A DNA stretch of 64,000 nucleotides, taken from assembly GCA_964019415.1 (NCBI GenBank), contig OZ025889.1, forward strand, positions 843,501 through 907,500, in the 5' to 3' direction. Below are positions 1 through 12,136 of the stretch, in pieces (position 1 is the stretch's first letter; each line of letters begins with the position of its first letter). The stretch is from Ianthella basta. Its lineage: Eukaryota > Porifera > Demospongiae > Verongiida > Ianthellidae. The notes under the pieces were generated by a model. That model saw only the letters and a list, made by a program, of their open reading frames with translations, did no database searches and was not told where the DNA came from. The position numbers and the translations under genes were made by a program.

Positions 1-89
1 GCTCATCTTGCTCAATTGGTTCCTTCTCTTCGCCCAAAGCAGTCATGTTAACCGCAGTACCAATGTCCAGCACAAAGGGAAAAGCCGCA

Positions 90-100
90 GGGGAATCCCC
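90..100. promoter_or_regulatory. NF-kappaB-type site upstream of KLHDC2-like gene 1
   Basis: The palindrome GGGGAATCCCC fits the kappaB consensus GGGRNWYYCC and sits 27 bp before the ATG at 128. Equivalent sites precede the other kelch genes of the window. The same alignment position in gene 2 holds a degraded version. Binding is inferred. Confidence 0.55.
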
Positions 101-127
101 TGTGTAAATGGCTATCATCATCACAAC

Positions 128-2284
128 ATGGCCGTCGCAGCTAAGGATTTCTTTCAAATGTACAGCAGAAATGCCGGCGGCGGAGCAATATGTGAAGAAA
201 GGTTGTACATTTGGGGAGGACACTCATCGAGAAGAACAACATCGGTAGAAGAGTTTGGTGCCTCTTCAGACGAGAGTGATGGAGAGGCCGAACCCGAGGT
301 GATGGTAATTCCTTTCGACTTTCCCAAGGAAGACGACCCTGATAGTGTGATAGACGTTTACGACATTGCGGACAAGCTGTGGTGGCACTATCCGACGCAC
401 GGTGATGTGCCGCGGGTGGGCCTCGGTCCTCAATTGTGTGTAGTCGATCGCTCCCTCTACCTGTACGGCGGATGGAATAAATACAACTTCAGTTCTGATC
501 TGTATCGACTCGACCTACACACGTACGAGTGGAGGATGGTTGCCCTGACCAACGACGTGAAGCCCACCCCTGTGTACCTTACAACACTTATAGTCTATGA
601 AGGAGTGATCTGTACCTTTGGCGGAGTTGGCTTAGCAGTCTCTGCAGAGAAGCTGGAAGAGTGTGAAGCGGAGTACCATCAATATAGTACCATACCTAAA
701 CTTTGGGGCTGGAACAATGAGTACCACGAGTTCAGCATTAAAGAGCGTAAGTTAGCTACTTCTACTCCAACACTCTGACTGCCATTGCATTGTGTACGTT
801 AGTTCCCATACGCTGCAGTGTATCCAATAGTCTACACTGCACAGGTTTGCAATGTGAAACATCTAATAGTCAAGACTGCATGTTTCAACAAGATGTGTAG
901 GTTTCACTGAAAGAGTGAGATCATTGTCTGCTTCATTTCCGCAAGTGACACACAAGTGGCTCTCACTCCTCTCTTCTTGCTTCCCAGGTTGCTGGACGGC
1001 TTACAAAGTGGCCAACCGCCCACCACCTGTCAGTGCTATGGACATGGTGATGGTTGACAACCACCGTGCCATCCTTTATGGAGGTGGGACAAGAGCAGGC
1101 AGGCTCCGTCGTGTGTTCCTGTTCAATCTTCAGACAAGGGTGCGAGACACATGTGACTAGCCAGTAAAGTGTGAACTGTCTTATCATTATACATCTTTTC
1201 GCTGTATTTATAGGAGTGGCTTGAGCCAGCACGCCCACCAGATGACCCAGCCATCCCTTGGCCAAGCCAAAGAGTATTCCACACTCTGTCTTGCCTTCAT
1301 GAGCCCAGTACAGTGGGGAAGATGGTGTACGGCCAACCAATACACCAGAAGGTGCTTCTTCTTGGAGGAAAATCTGAAGGTGACTGGATCTCACATGAGG
1401 AGTGGCTGTTAGAAATTGTGGAAGACAACATTACTTGGAAGAAGGTAGCTTAAAGAGTACACAGCTTGTCACAAGTTTAGGTATAGCATTTTAAACCCGA
1501 ATTATAATTCAGTGATTAATTTATTGATTATGTTTTAGGTTCCATTTATTTGTGGCACTGGTGCTAAATATAATTATGTATTTTATGACAAATTTTCCTG
1601 ACAGCTTATGAGAGTAGCATTGGCTTCTTCTTTGTCTTCAGCTCAACCTGGGTTTTAAGCCTCCTCGCTCTTGGCACATTGCCTGCACACACTACCCCTC
1701 CATGGGCCAGAGTGAGGTGCTGCTGTTTGGAGGAAATGTGCATGTCAAGCCTGGTGAAAAGCCAAGAGTAGAGACAGCAGACCTGCGAATACTGAGCTGG
1801 GGTGGGTTGCAAGTTTTTTTTACACAAAATTAATTGGTATGATTTCCCACATACTGATCATGATGTAAGCTTCCTACTCGTTAAGCCCTCTGCCAATTCT
1901 TACTTACTCAATGCAAGGATGCAAATGCGGTCGACCACTCAGCACTGATCCATGCAGCATTGTAGCTATTCAGAGTGATAATGTTGATATTGATGTTAAC
2001 GGCATCATTCATGATTGTGTTGTGGTTATGAAGCAATGCTTCTAACGTGGGTTACCACACACAAGAGTGAACATGACAGGGAGGGTATACACTTCTTGTA
2101 CCCATGCACAGGTGTTCCCAGACTCAGTGAGCTGTGTTTGCAGGCTACCACTGTGCTGCAAGATGGCTACCTGCAGTCTCTAGTGAGCAGGAATGTGCTT
2201 CCAGAAGCACTGGCAGCAGCAGTGAGGGACCACAGGAGGAAGATGAGGGTCTACAAGCCTCAGGCTATTGTCCTTCCTGGATGA
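128..2284 (+). CDS. KLHDC2-like kelch protein 1 (putative CUL2-EloBC C-degron receptor)
   Basis: Five exons: 128-746, 988-1139, 1214-1444, 1642-1801 and 2112-2284, joined in phases 1,0,0,1 to 444 aa. Kelch blades are recognisable by LYIWGG, LYLYGGWNKY, GVICTFGG, AILYGG, KVLLLGG and EVLLFGG, each followed by a W- or Y-containing strand. GWNNEYHEF matches the GWND segment of human KLHDC2, and PRSWHIACTHYP matches its PRLWHTACA. The last exon encodes RLSELCLQAT, a BC-box-like helix for elongin C, as at the end of KLHDC2. The family delivers proteins with particular C-termini to CUL2 ubiquitin ligases. The start at 128 is chosen because all paralogues begin at this MAV; the frame is open further upstream. 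Blade 1 carries an acidic SSDESDGEAE insertion. Uniquely among the four left-arm copies, the product ends in Gly. Confidence 0.85.
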
Positions 2285-2301
2285 AAACTAGCTCTGCAGT
2301 C

Positions 2302-2307
2302 AATAAA
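2302..2307 (+). terminator. Poly(A) signal AATAAA of kelch gene 1
   Basis: AATAAA lies 18 bp after the stop codon of the gene ending at 2284. The same hexamer occurs at the same distance after gene 2. Confidence 0.6.
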
Positions 2308-2894
2308 CACAATCATCTAGTGCATGTATAGATGATACACCTGTGCATGCATGTCATATATATGTACCATTAACAACCAGCCACCATCACTGTCAGATGC
2401 TGGCATGCATGCAGCCTATACACTGCATGTGGCCTGTGATCATCATTGTGTGCCACACTGGCAACATTACACCAGAGCAGGGAAGCCCGCCAAAGGTGGG
2501 CTTTCCTGCTTGAACAGAAATGTACTAATGGCTCTCAGAATTTCATTGAACCGGCCAACAATTGCAATTACCTCAGACTGCCACAGGGGTTATAAAAGAT
2601 GCTTATGTCATAAAGATAACCAAACAACATAAAAAGTTCAGCAATGGTCTAAACAATTCAGTGACTGGACAACATGTGAATATAAATACATGAATAATAT
2701 ACAATGTAGTGAAGTTGACTGTTGAACTCAGAGAAGGTACGTGGAATTAAATGATTGCATGCCTTGTGATCATTTCCTTCTACAGTGTGTCTCAGTCTAA
2801 GTTGTACTAAAGCTGCTTAGTCTTGTCTGTATACCCCAAAGAAGGCTATTTCCACCCCATACTCGCCTCTGTCCTGTCCAGTTGCACTGTCCAT

Positions 2895-3480
2895 TCCTTC
2901 AGATCTGAAGGATGCTGCCATGCAGACAAAGGTGGCGCATTGGACCTGACTCCAACTCAAAGCTGAGTATCCGACATTCAAACTCTGCTGAACTGGAGTA
3001 CATCAGAACCTGCAACCGAGGTGCAGGTACATAACTGTTTGTACATGCATGATTGTGCACCACAGACATGCACACACACATGCACACACACACACTTACG
3101 TGCATGTGTACACATGCACATACACATACACACACACATACACATGCACACACTTGCCTGCACACATGCATACATACATATTAGTATACATATGAATTAT
3201 AGGCAACAGACAGCACAACAACTATCTGGTGAGCTTACATCAAGTGCTTGTGGCAGAAGAGGGGCAAAGACAATATCGATCTGCTGTCCACTCTGAACAC
3301 GTGTGCCTATTCAGAGGCTGGTAGACACAAACGTACAAAGACATGGAGGCTCCACGAAGCAGCTCCTGACCCAGTGAACTGTAGCAGATGCTCTGGTCCT
3401 GTACGCTGGGTGGATCAACATCCATCTCATTACTGTCTGCAGGGTCCACTGCCACAGCATGCAGGTGGACTGGCTGTTGA
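2895..3480 (-). pseudogene. Relic of a ZU5/UPA-death gene
   Basis: On the minus strand, 3455-3240 reads NEMDVDPP, then ELLRGASMS, CVYQP and EWTAD in order. This is the order of the end of the ZU5 exon in the intact genes (TMEVDQP, ALNKASMS, RVYQP, WWTAD). Further on, about 3010-2895 contains EFECRILSFELESG, resembling the start of the next exon (FECYSTVFHLELQT). No ZU5 core or death domains remain, so this is a decayed fragment. It lies between kelch genes 1 and 2, where the alternating pattern predicts such a gene. Similarity was judged by eye. Confidence 0.5.
3063..3180. repeat. CA-rich microsatellite
   Basis: Interrupted CA/TG repeat, which seems to lie in the position of an intron of the decayed ZU5-death gene. 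Confidence 0.7.
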
Positions 3481-4640
3481 AATATGATCTACCAGTGGTG
3501 CTTCCACTTCTGCAAGTACTGCACTTATGTTGACGGGGCTGTCTTCAGATGAATGTGAGGATGAATTACCTTTTCAAAACTCTCAGAGAGTGAGAGCTTA
3601 CGGAGGTCACTGACCAAAGGAGGGAGGAGGAGAATTGACAGTTTTTGATTGAGAAGAATCCGCCAATATTTACCGCCCGCTAAATTGTATAACCATTCAG
3701 GCATAAGACTTATACCTAATCGCTAAGGGTAATTCACCGATTTGCCAAAATTTGCACAATTTGCCAAAATGCCACCAACATTTCCCGCCATACAGAATAT
3801 TAGTCAAACTGTACTGTCTGTCATTAATTTTAGTGTTCTATTTTGAATAGTAAAATGTTCTTTTTTGAATAGTAAGTGTCTCCATGGGTGGTCTAGGATC
3901 ATGCCCCCCAATTAAGGAAAATTGTCTTTTAGGCCATCTGAGATTCATTCTGAATCAATCTGATACAGTAGGTATAGGACGTTACTGCCATTTTCACTGC
4001 AATCAGCAAGCATTCTAGGGGATGCTGGAGTATTTGGTGGAGAGGAAGTTTCTTCAAAATAGGTGGAACCCTTGTCACACACTAGTGGCATTAATTCATT
4101 GTTGCATGATTGTGCTATTGTTGAATAAACTAGCTTAAACCTGAACAATTGATTCAGAACACTGTATTATTACTTACTTATAAGTATAAGATGTGTGTAC
4201 ATACATGTTGCTGGGCTCCCATGCAGACCAGCGTTAAATTAGCTGATGGGACTCTCCTGTTAATAACTAATAATATCAATGTCAATGACATATAATATCA
4301 AAATTGAATATGTAACAACGCAATGCAGTGGGAAATGAGCACCACTTTGAGTTTCATAGTGAAAGTCAACATTGCATGTCATTGATCAGTGATGTACGTT
4401 AAACAGTGTGCAATAACTATAAATGATTGAAACAGTACGTGTAAATGTGCAGGAATCCAGGTTCTACACAGATATAATTTGGTGTACCACAAGCTTAAAA
4501 CTTCTGGCAGGCTTCCAAACTAGTACAACTGTACGCTACAGTCGTTGTCACTGCATGATTTGTTGCTTGCAGGGCATATATTATAAGCTCCTTAATCCCA
4601 TGTTCAGCCCAGACGCGTCCAGCGAAGGGAAAAGTCGAAA
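3481..4640. other. Gene-free stretch between ZU5 relic and kelch gene 2
   Basis: AT-rich sequence with short frames only. I see no splice-consistent exon or named repeat. Confidence 0.5.
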
Positions 4641-4650
4641 GGGAGTCCTC
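4641..4650. promoter_or_regulatory. Degraded kappaB-like site upstream of kelch gene 2
   Basis: GGGAGTCCTC aligns with the kappaB palindrome of gene 1: both follow a shared GAAGGGAAAAG block. It has one mismatch to GGGRNWYYCC and lies 20 bp before the ATG. Confidence 0.35.
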
Positions 4651-4670
4651 AGGACAACTGATATCACAAC

Positions 4671-7600
4671 ATGGCTGTCACAGCTAAGGACTTCTTTCGA
4701 ATGTACAGCAGAAATGCAGCCGCCGGAGCAATATGTGAAGAAAGGCTGTACATTTGGGGAGGACAGTCATCGAGAAGAACAACATCGGTAGAAGAGTTTG
4801 GTGCCTCTTCAGACGAGAGTGATGGAGAGGCCGAACCCGAGGTGATGGTAATTCCCTTCGACCTCCCCAAAGAAGACGACCCTGATAGTGTGATAGACGT
4901 TTACGACATTGCGGACAAGCTGTGGTGGCACTATCCGACGCACGGCGATGTCCCGCGAATGGGTCTAGGCCCTCGATTATGTGGTGTCGACCACTCCCTC
5001 TACCTGTACGGCGGATGGAATAAATACAACTTTAGTTCGGATCTGTATCGACTCGACCTACACACGTACGAGTGGAGAATGGTTGCCCTGAGCAACAACG
5101 TGAAGCCCACCCCTGTGTATCTCACAACACTTGTGGTCTATGAAGGAGTGATCTGCACCTTTGGTGGAGTTGGCCTAGCAGTCTCTGCAGAGAAGCTGGA
5201 AGAGTGTGGAGCGGAGTACCATCAATATAAGGCCATACCTAAACCTTGGGGCTGGAACAATGAGTACCACGAGTTCAGCATTAAAGAGCGTAAGTTAGCT
5301 ACTTCTACTCCAACACTCTGACTACATGTCACTGCATTGTGTATATTAGTTCCCGTACACTGCAGTGTATTCAATAGTCTACACTGCACAGGTTTGCAGT
5401 GTGAAACATCTAGTCAAGACTGCATGATTCAAGATGTGTTAGTCTCGTCCCCAGCCCACCACTTCTGCTAACAAATGGCCGCGGAAAGGTGGTCTGGTAT
5501 CTTTGGGCCGATTCCTTGGCTCGCCTCGACGCATCTCGACTATGTTGCATGGCCAATCAGATCGCCGCTTGATCACGTGCCTACCGAAACCACGCGTGCG
5601 CCTCGTAGGTGAACATATATGGGATGACTCTCAAATGTTCTTTTTGGATCTGGATCATGCCACAGAATTAACTGGATCCCAATTGTGGACTATCCATAAT
5701 CCAAGAAAGAACACTTACACCTTGAGACTCCTCCCTATTCAGCTTCACATACAAGGTTTGTGCGTGGTTTTTGGTAGACACATGACCAAGCAGCAATCTG
5801 ATTGGCCAAAATTATTTGGGATGGCGAGATTAAAGAAATCAGCTCAAACATACCAGACCACCTTTTCCACAGCCATTTTGTTAGCGGAAGTGGTGGGCTG
5901 GGAACGAGACTAAAGATGTGTAGGTTTCACTGAAAGAGTGAGATCATTGTCTGCTTCATTGCTGCAAGTGACACACAAGTGGCTCCCACTCCTCTCTCTT
6001 CGTTCTCTGCAGGTTGCTGGACGGCTTACAAAGTGGCCAACCACCCACCACCTGTCAGTGCTATGGACATGGTGATGGTTGACAAACACCGTGCCATCCT
6101 TTATGGAGGAGGGTCAAGAGCAGGCATTGTCCGTCGTGTGTTCCTGTTCAATCTTCAGACAAGGGTGCGAGACACATGTGACTAGCCAGCAAAGCGTGAA
6201 CTGTCTTATCATATATACTCCTTTTCACTGTGCTTATAGGAGTGGCTTGAGCCAGCACGCCCCCCAGATGACCCAGCCATCCCTTGGCCGAGCCGAAGAG
6301 TATTTCACACTCTGTCTTGCCTTCATGATCCCAGCACAGTGGGAAAGATGGTGTACAGCCAACGGATACACCAGAAGGTACTTCTTCTAGGAGGAAAAGA
6401 TAAAATTTATCTTATCTCACATGAGGAGTGGCTGTTAGAAATTGTGGAAGACAACATTACTTGGAAGAAGGTAGTTTAAAGAGTACACAGCTTGTCACAT
6501 GTTTAGGTATAGCATTTTAAACCCTAATTATAATTCAATGATTAATTAATTGATTATGTTTTAGGTTCCATTTATTAATGGCATTTGGTGCTAAATAATT
6601 ATGTATTTTATGAGAAATTTTCCTGACAGCTTATGAGAGTAGCATCGGCTTCACTTCTTTGCCTGCAGCTCAACCTGGGTGTTAAGCCTCCTCGCTCTTG
6701 GCACATTGCCTGCACACACTACCCCTCCATGGGCCAGAGTGAGGTGCTGCTGTTTGGAGGAAATGTGCATGTGAAGCCAGGTGAAAAGGAGAGAGTAGAG
6801 ACAGCAGACCTGCGAATACTGAGCTGGGGTGGGTGGATGCATTGGCACTTATTGCAAGTTTTTTTACACAAACTGTTATACAGTAGAACCTCACTTAACC
6901 AGGCACCATGGGACTGGGCAGTGCCTGTAGCTCAGAAATGACCGTATCTTAGAAATACCAACACTACAGATTAAATGTATAATTATATCAGAATACACAG
7001 TGAAAAAATAGCAAGACTTAGTGACAATACAGATTAAATGCAATGTAATTACAATAATTGCAATTAAGCTGTAATACAGTACTCATGGTACTGTACTGTA
7101 ATACAGTACATATAGTACTGTACATGTAATACAGTACATACACATAAGTAAAAGTTTTTTTAAAAACTGAAAAAAATTTGTAGATAAACCTTTTTTTATA
7201 AATTCTTTTTTGCCTGCCCAGTAGAGATAAGTGCCCGTAACTAAGAGGTCCAGATAGGGGAGGTTCTACTGTAATTTCCCATGCACATACAGATCATGAT
7301 GTAAGCTTCCTACTCTTTAAGCCCTCTGTCAAATCTTACTTTTACCCAATGCAAGGACTGAAGTGTGCAAATGTGGTCACTCAGCACTGATCCATGCAGC
7401 ATTGTAGCTATTCAGAGTGATAATGTTGATATAGATGTTAATGGCATCATTGTGTTGTGGTTATGAAGCAATGCTTCTGACATGGGTTACCACACACAAG
7501 AGTGAACATGACAGGGAGGGTATACACTTCTTGTACCCATGCACAGGTGTTCCCAGACTCAGTGAGCTGTGTTTGCAGGCTACCACTGTGCTGCAAGATG

Positions 7601-7719
7601 GCTACCTGCAGTCTCAAGTGAGCAGGAATGTGCTTCCAGAAGCACTGGCAGCAGCAGTGATGGAGCACAGGAGGAAGATGAGGGTCTATAAGCCTCAGGC
7701 TATTGTCCTCCCTGAATGA
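4671..7719 (+). CDS. KLHDC2-like kelch protein 2
   Basis: Exons 4671-5289, 6013-6164, 6240-6470, 6669-6828 and 7547-7719 give 444 aa, with the same exon sizes (619, 152, 231, 160, 173 nt) as gene 1. It is the closest relative of gene 1: MAVTAKDFFRMYSRN against MAVAAKDFFQMYSRN. Distinctive differences are a KDKIYLIS stretch in exon 3 where gene 1 has KSEGDWIS, and a C-terminal PE. Its introns took two transposon insertions that gene 1 lacks: a 473-bp MITE in intron 1 and a 391-bp TA-flanked MITE in intron 4. The duplication of genes 1 and 2 therefore predates both insertions. The reading frame is intact. Confidence 0.85.
5440..5912. mobile_element. 473-bp MITE with 9-bp target-site duplication (MULE-like)
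   Basis: The termini are TAGTCTCGTCCCCAGCCC and its near inverse GGGCTGGGAACGAGACTA; the inverted repeat extends about 40 bp. It is flanked by AAGATGTGT at 5431-5439 and 5913-5921. The paralogous intron of gene 1 has the uninterrupted site CAAGATGTGTAGG near 890, which proves insertion. A 9-bp duplication is typical of Mutator-like elements. No transposase is encoded. Confidence 0.9.
6881..7271. mobile_element. 391-bp TA-flanked MITE
   Basis: It begins CAGTAGAACCTC and ends GGGGAGGTTCTACTG, flanked by TA (6879-6880 and 7272-7273). It is absent from the paralogous intron of gene 1. TA duplication and these termini suggest the Tc1/mariner/pogo group. The interior is AT-rich and non-coding. Confidence 0.75.
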
Positions 7720-7738
7720 AAACTATATCTCTGCAGTC

Positions 7739-7744
7739 AATAAA
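7739..7744 (+). terminator. Poly(A) signal AATAAA of kelch gene 2
   Basis: AATAAA 20 bp after the stop at 7719, in sequence conserved with gene 1. Confidence 0.6.
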
Positions 7745-8106
7745 CACAATCATCTACTGCATGATACACCTGTGCATGCATGTCATATATGTGTACCATT
7801 AACAACCAGCCACCGTCACTGTCAGATGCTGGCAGCCTACACTGTGGCCTGTGATCATCATTGTGTGCCATGCCACACTGGCAACATCGCACCAGAGCAG
7901 GGAAGCCTGCCAAAGGTGGGGTTTCCTGCTTGAACAGAAATGTACTAATGGTCAGAATTTCATTGAACCAACAATTGCAATTATCTCAGACTGTCACAGG
8001 GATTATAAAAAATACTTATCACAAAATACACAAACAACATAAAACTTTAGCAGTGGTCTAAAAAATCAGCAAATGATTGGACAACATGAGTGTGAGAATG
8101 GAAGAA
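7745..8106. other. Short intergenic spacer between convergent genes
   Basis: The 3' flank of kelch gene 2, homologous to the 3' flank of gene 1 (2308-2660), running up to the stop codon of the convergent ZU5-death gene. Confidence 0.6.
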
Positions 8107-9666
8107 CTAGTGTCTTGCACTAGCAAGATTCTGTACAAAATTGCTGAGGTAGAAAATGGCGTCACCTGTTGCACCTGTACCTCTGGAAGTTAGCTGAAGT
8201 GCAGCCATAAGTCTGTAGTAAGTGATGTCAGAAGGGTTCAGGGTGCGTCCGACCCATTTGAGGAGCATTTGGTGGCAAGGTTCACTCGGCTCCTGCTGAT
8301 TTTCAGATGCTATGTCAATTGCTGCAATGTCTGAGTCTGTCAGGCCAAGCATCCTGCCCACCATCCTCCATACACACACAAGCTTCGGGGACAGGCATAG
8401 GAACAGGGCATCCCGCTCAGCCCTACCAGGTGAAATGATTCTCTTCTCCTCTATGCTACATGATAGTGTTAGATAGGGGTGGTTCACACGCAACCAAGCA
8501 ATGAAGCGAGTTGAAATGCTGTCATTTCCCTCTGCCAGAGTTTCAGAAGTAACCAAGTTGAATGACTGCAGGTAGCTTCGTAGAATGGGGACCAGGTCAT
8601 CTGATCTACCAATGTCATCTAGGCTCACTAGTACCTTGCCAAATGTGAGTGCCTGTGCAGTGTCCCTTGCACGTCTGAACATCTCATAAGCTCTCTCCCC
8701 AACATTGAGAGCACTCCCTGCAGTGTAGCCCGACATGACTTGATCTATCGTGAGAGGTTGGAGACCGAGAGAACTTCCAAGAGTGACCAACTGGTCTCCT
8801 GGTATCATGATGGAGAGCAGGGCAAGGACATAGCAGTCTCTTTCCCACCGTAGGGTTAAGGGGGTGGGAGGGGTTGGAGGGAGGGGCTCTGGAGGGGTAC
8901 CCTGCATGTGATCTAAGGCAGTGTGTCCTGCACGACAGGGATATATGCAGTAGTTAATACAATGTATATACATGGGTATACATACAATACTGTAGTTACA
9001 TGTATGTATCTACTGTACTAGGACCACAATGTATGGATCTTACCAAAGAGTACAGATGTACAGTCTAATCACACAGGCAAACATATATAATAGCATGTTC
9101 CATACAGTACTGTAATTGCATTACAAAGGCATTCAACTAAGGCCACACATCCTACAATTCAGCACACATACACACTGTATAAAATGGAATGGTAAGACCG
9201 TTTAACAACAATTGCGTCGCCTGGCTTGCTTACCACATGACTGAAGCCCTGTTGGGCCATTTGAATCCAAATTGCTACAAACCGCACTCTGTGTTGCTTC
9301 ACTGTTCACAGTTCTCGGTCGATCTGCTTGACAGGTGAGGTAGCAGTGAGCTGTAGGCCAAGAGCCCTCCACTGTTACTGGGTATTGGAGGGGGAGGGAG
9401 GCTCCACTGTTGTGCACTGTGACCAGTGACTTTGGGAGGAGGTCGGACAATTTGGACATGTCTTCATTCAGCAACTGAGTCACAGTTGTGAGGTGCTCCA
9501 GCAAAATCTACAAGTGTTGAAAGACAAGCAATATTAAAATGGCTGACTCACTTCACCACAAATACACACACAATTATATGCACAAATGCATACACACACA
9601 CACACACAAGCACACACACACATCACCACACCACACACATGGGTACACACACACGCATGCATGCAT

Positions 9667-9717
<51 letters not shown>

Positions 9718-11537
9718 CCACTCCCACACTCCATATTCACCTCTTTTGTGCTCAGTTCCACTCTCCACTCTTGAATTGAGGAGGGCTCACTGTGCAATCG
9801 AATCAGTTGTAGATGCACTTCCAGGCGAAAGGACACAGTGTCAATCTCACTTCTTGCACGCCTTCGGCACACTGCCAAATCCTATATATGTAAACCAGAA
9901 ATAAGTGAGTCTGTTAAAAAGCACAAGGTGCTGCCTGGAGTCAGTAGTCAATAAACAGTGCACATTCACCAATGACTGTGTTTTAGGTTAGCACTGTGTA
10001 TGCACTGTGTAGGTAGCCAAGCAGCAGTGTACTGTGTGGACATTGTGTACTGACAGTACCTTAAGCGCTCTGGGAAGGAGTGGAACAAGGACAATCTCAG
10101 CCATCCACCTCACCATCTTGTCTCTCCCTGCAGGCTGACAGACACACGCAATGATAGACAGGTATGCCGACGTTTCGTTGACGGGCTCTTGTTGTAATGC
10201 TGTGCTGGATGCAGTGTTGACTGGTGCACACTGATCTACTTCCATTGCCTCTTCATCACCGCAACCATCACTTGCATCTTGGCGTAGGAGTACTTGGTCA
10301 ACATGGGCATCTTGGCGAACAAGTGCTTGGCGCTGTTCTTCAACTGATGCTTTGTTACTTTCTTCAACTGATGCCTCGCTACTGGCGTTCTGCATTTCAA
10401 TGAGCGTTGTTCTTTTCTCTGCTGCACTGGAGCATGTTGCTGACTCCATCACCTCCTGCTTCACCTTCTTGCAGCGGACATGAGGACTGCCAGACTTATC
10501 ACTGTCAAAACTGTCTGAAATACTCAGTTTGTGCAGAGACTCTCTCACACAAGATGCAGTAGTCAGCCTCTTTCTTACATGAGACACAGTAGTCTGCTTC
10601 TTTGTGGTACCAAACCTCTTCTTCGGTGCGTCTATGGCACAGAACTTGCTGAAGTGGCGTAGAGGAAGGTTGACATACGGGTAGCCATCACTGAAAAGGG
10701 CCTGCTCCTCCACCTCCACCTTCCCTCTCCTTTCGGACACGACAAAGGCTGTGGAGTAATCTTTTAGTGAGCATCCTCCAAATGACAAGCAATGTGGCAG
10801 TTCAATCCACACATCAGAGTGGAACTTCACTCCATCTGAGGCATCTACCAACTTGGCCTCAAACTCAAACACACCACTGCAAAGGACAGAGCCTTCAAAC
10901 ATGGAATGGGAGAGGAATTGATTAATTTCTGCCTCCACTGTTACCAGCCGAAAGGATACCTCCACTTGCTCCTCCCCCAAAATGGCTCCAGCAGGGATGT
11001 ACACTGTCACTCCATAGACAGGTGAGTACAGGACACCACCAGTGGAGGAGAAAATGGCCAACGGGTTGTCATCAAGGGGACAGTGGTACTTGAATGGAGG
11101 CAAGGATGCTGTGGCTAACTCCGCACCTTGTGAAGAATCTACAGGCAGATGATGACGTTGCATTAAACAAAACACGCACACACATGCAAATTATATAACA
11201 TGAAGTTATGTACTGCAATTAGAGCTATGCAGTTAGGCAGTATGACTACACAAAGTGATACACAAGAGCATAAAGTAATGAAACAACACAACTGATGTAT
11301 TATGCTAGTGAATATTTATAATGTAGAGCATGTGATGTGTGTTTATTGGCAACATTACCACCTTGGTTAGGGTGTGTGACACTGAATCTTCTATGCTACC
11401 GGTATTGTAATGATTGCATAATACTTATGATGATGTCATAAAATTTAAAAATGCATACTTACACACATGTACGTACATGCACACACACAGACATACACAT
11501 ATGCATGCGCACATGCATGCACACACACATACACGCA

Positions 11538-11571
<34 letters not shown>

Positions 11572-11580
11572 CACACACAC

Positions 11581-11654
<74 letters not shown>

Positions 11655-11658
11655 ACAC

Positions 11659-11741
<83 letters not shown>

Positions 11742-12136
11742 GACGTACCAGTAACCATTTCACTTGCAACATGCTCTTCTTCCAACCTCTTCACGTCTAC
11801 TCCTGTAGCCTTGGTCAATGCTGAAAACAGCATATTATGGTTCTGTACGGCTGGCGCAGACTCCTTCAGAGCCAGAAGGAAACCTCGACGGAGTGCTTGC
11901 GACTTCTTTCGCGTTAACAAGGCTGGAAATGCTACCGCTGCATCGCCCTTCGTTTTCGTCTTCAATACTTCTTGACGTTTCTCACTGATTAACTGATATT
12001 TTACTAAAGTGGGCAATATAATGTCCCAATCCGTGTGTTGTAGGACAGTATCGTACATATCGCTGCGTAGAACCTGTGCCAGCCGATCATCTTGCTCCGG
12101 GCTCAGTTGTTTGGATACAGCATCCTTGCCCGCCAT
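8107..12136 (-). CDS. Death-fold/ZU5/UPA/death-death protein 1 (CARD-like N-terminus)
   Basis: Minus-strand exons 12136-11749, 11138-10060, 9881-9741, 9507-9234 and 8927-8107 join in frame to 900 aa. Residues about 10-105 form a helical CARD-like death fold (DDRLAQVLRSDMYD, FLLALKESAP). About 155-305 is ZU5: GGVLYSPVYGVTVYIPAGA, WIELPHC, then LRHFSKF with the HF/S autocleavage triad of PIDD and NLRP1. A charged linker follows, then a divergent UPA (LIRLHSEPSSIQEW, VEGSWPTAHCYLTC). Two death domains end it: LGSSLGLQPLTIDQV and VWRMVGRMLGLTDSDI. Such proteins act in apoptosis and inflammasome-like signalling. Its N-terminal domain is unlike those of the right-arm paralogues and sits on its own exon. 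It starts 132 bp from divergent kelch gene 3. Confidence 0.8.
9583..9716. repeat. CA microsatellite in intron 3
   Basis: Mostly CA dinucleotides, ending 25 bp from the 5' splice site at 9740 of the minus-strand ZU5-death gene. Long Thr-His or Cys-Val frames here are artefacts. Confidence 0.9.
11469..11739. repeat. CA microsatellite in intron 1
   Basis: About 270 bp of CA repeat with a CTCTCTCTC interruption. On the coding (minus) strand it reads (GT)n and begins about ten bases inside the 5' splice site of exon 1. Confidence 0.95.

Noticed and set aside
11414-11975. Thr-His and Cys-Val repeat proteins
   Set aside because: Frames through CA microsatellites, here and at 9.6, 15.3, 20.0, 25.8, 47.4, 56.8 and 60.1 kb.
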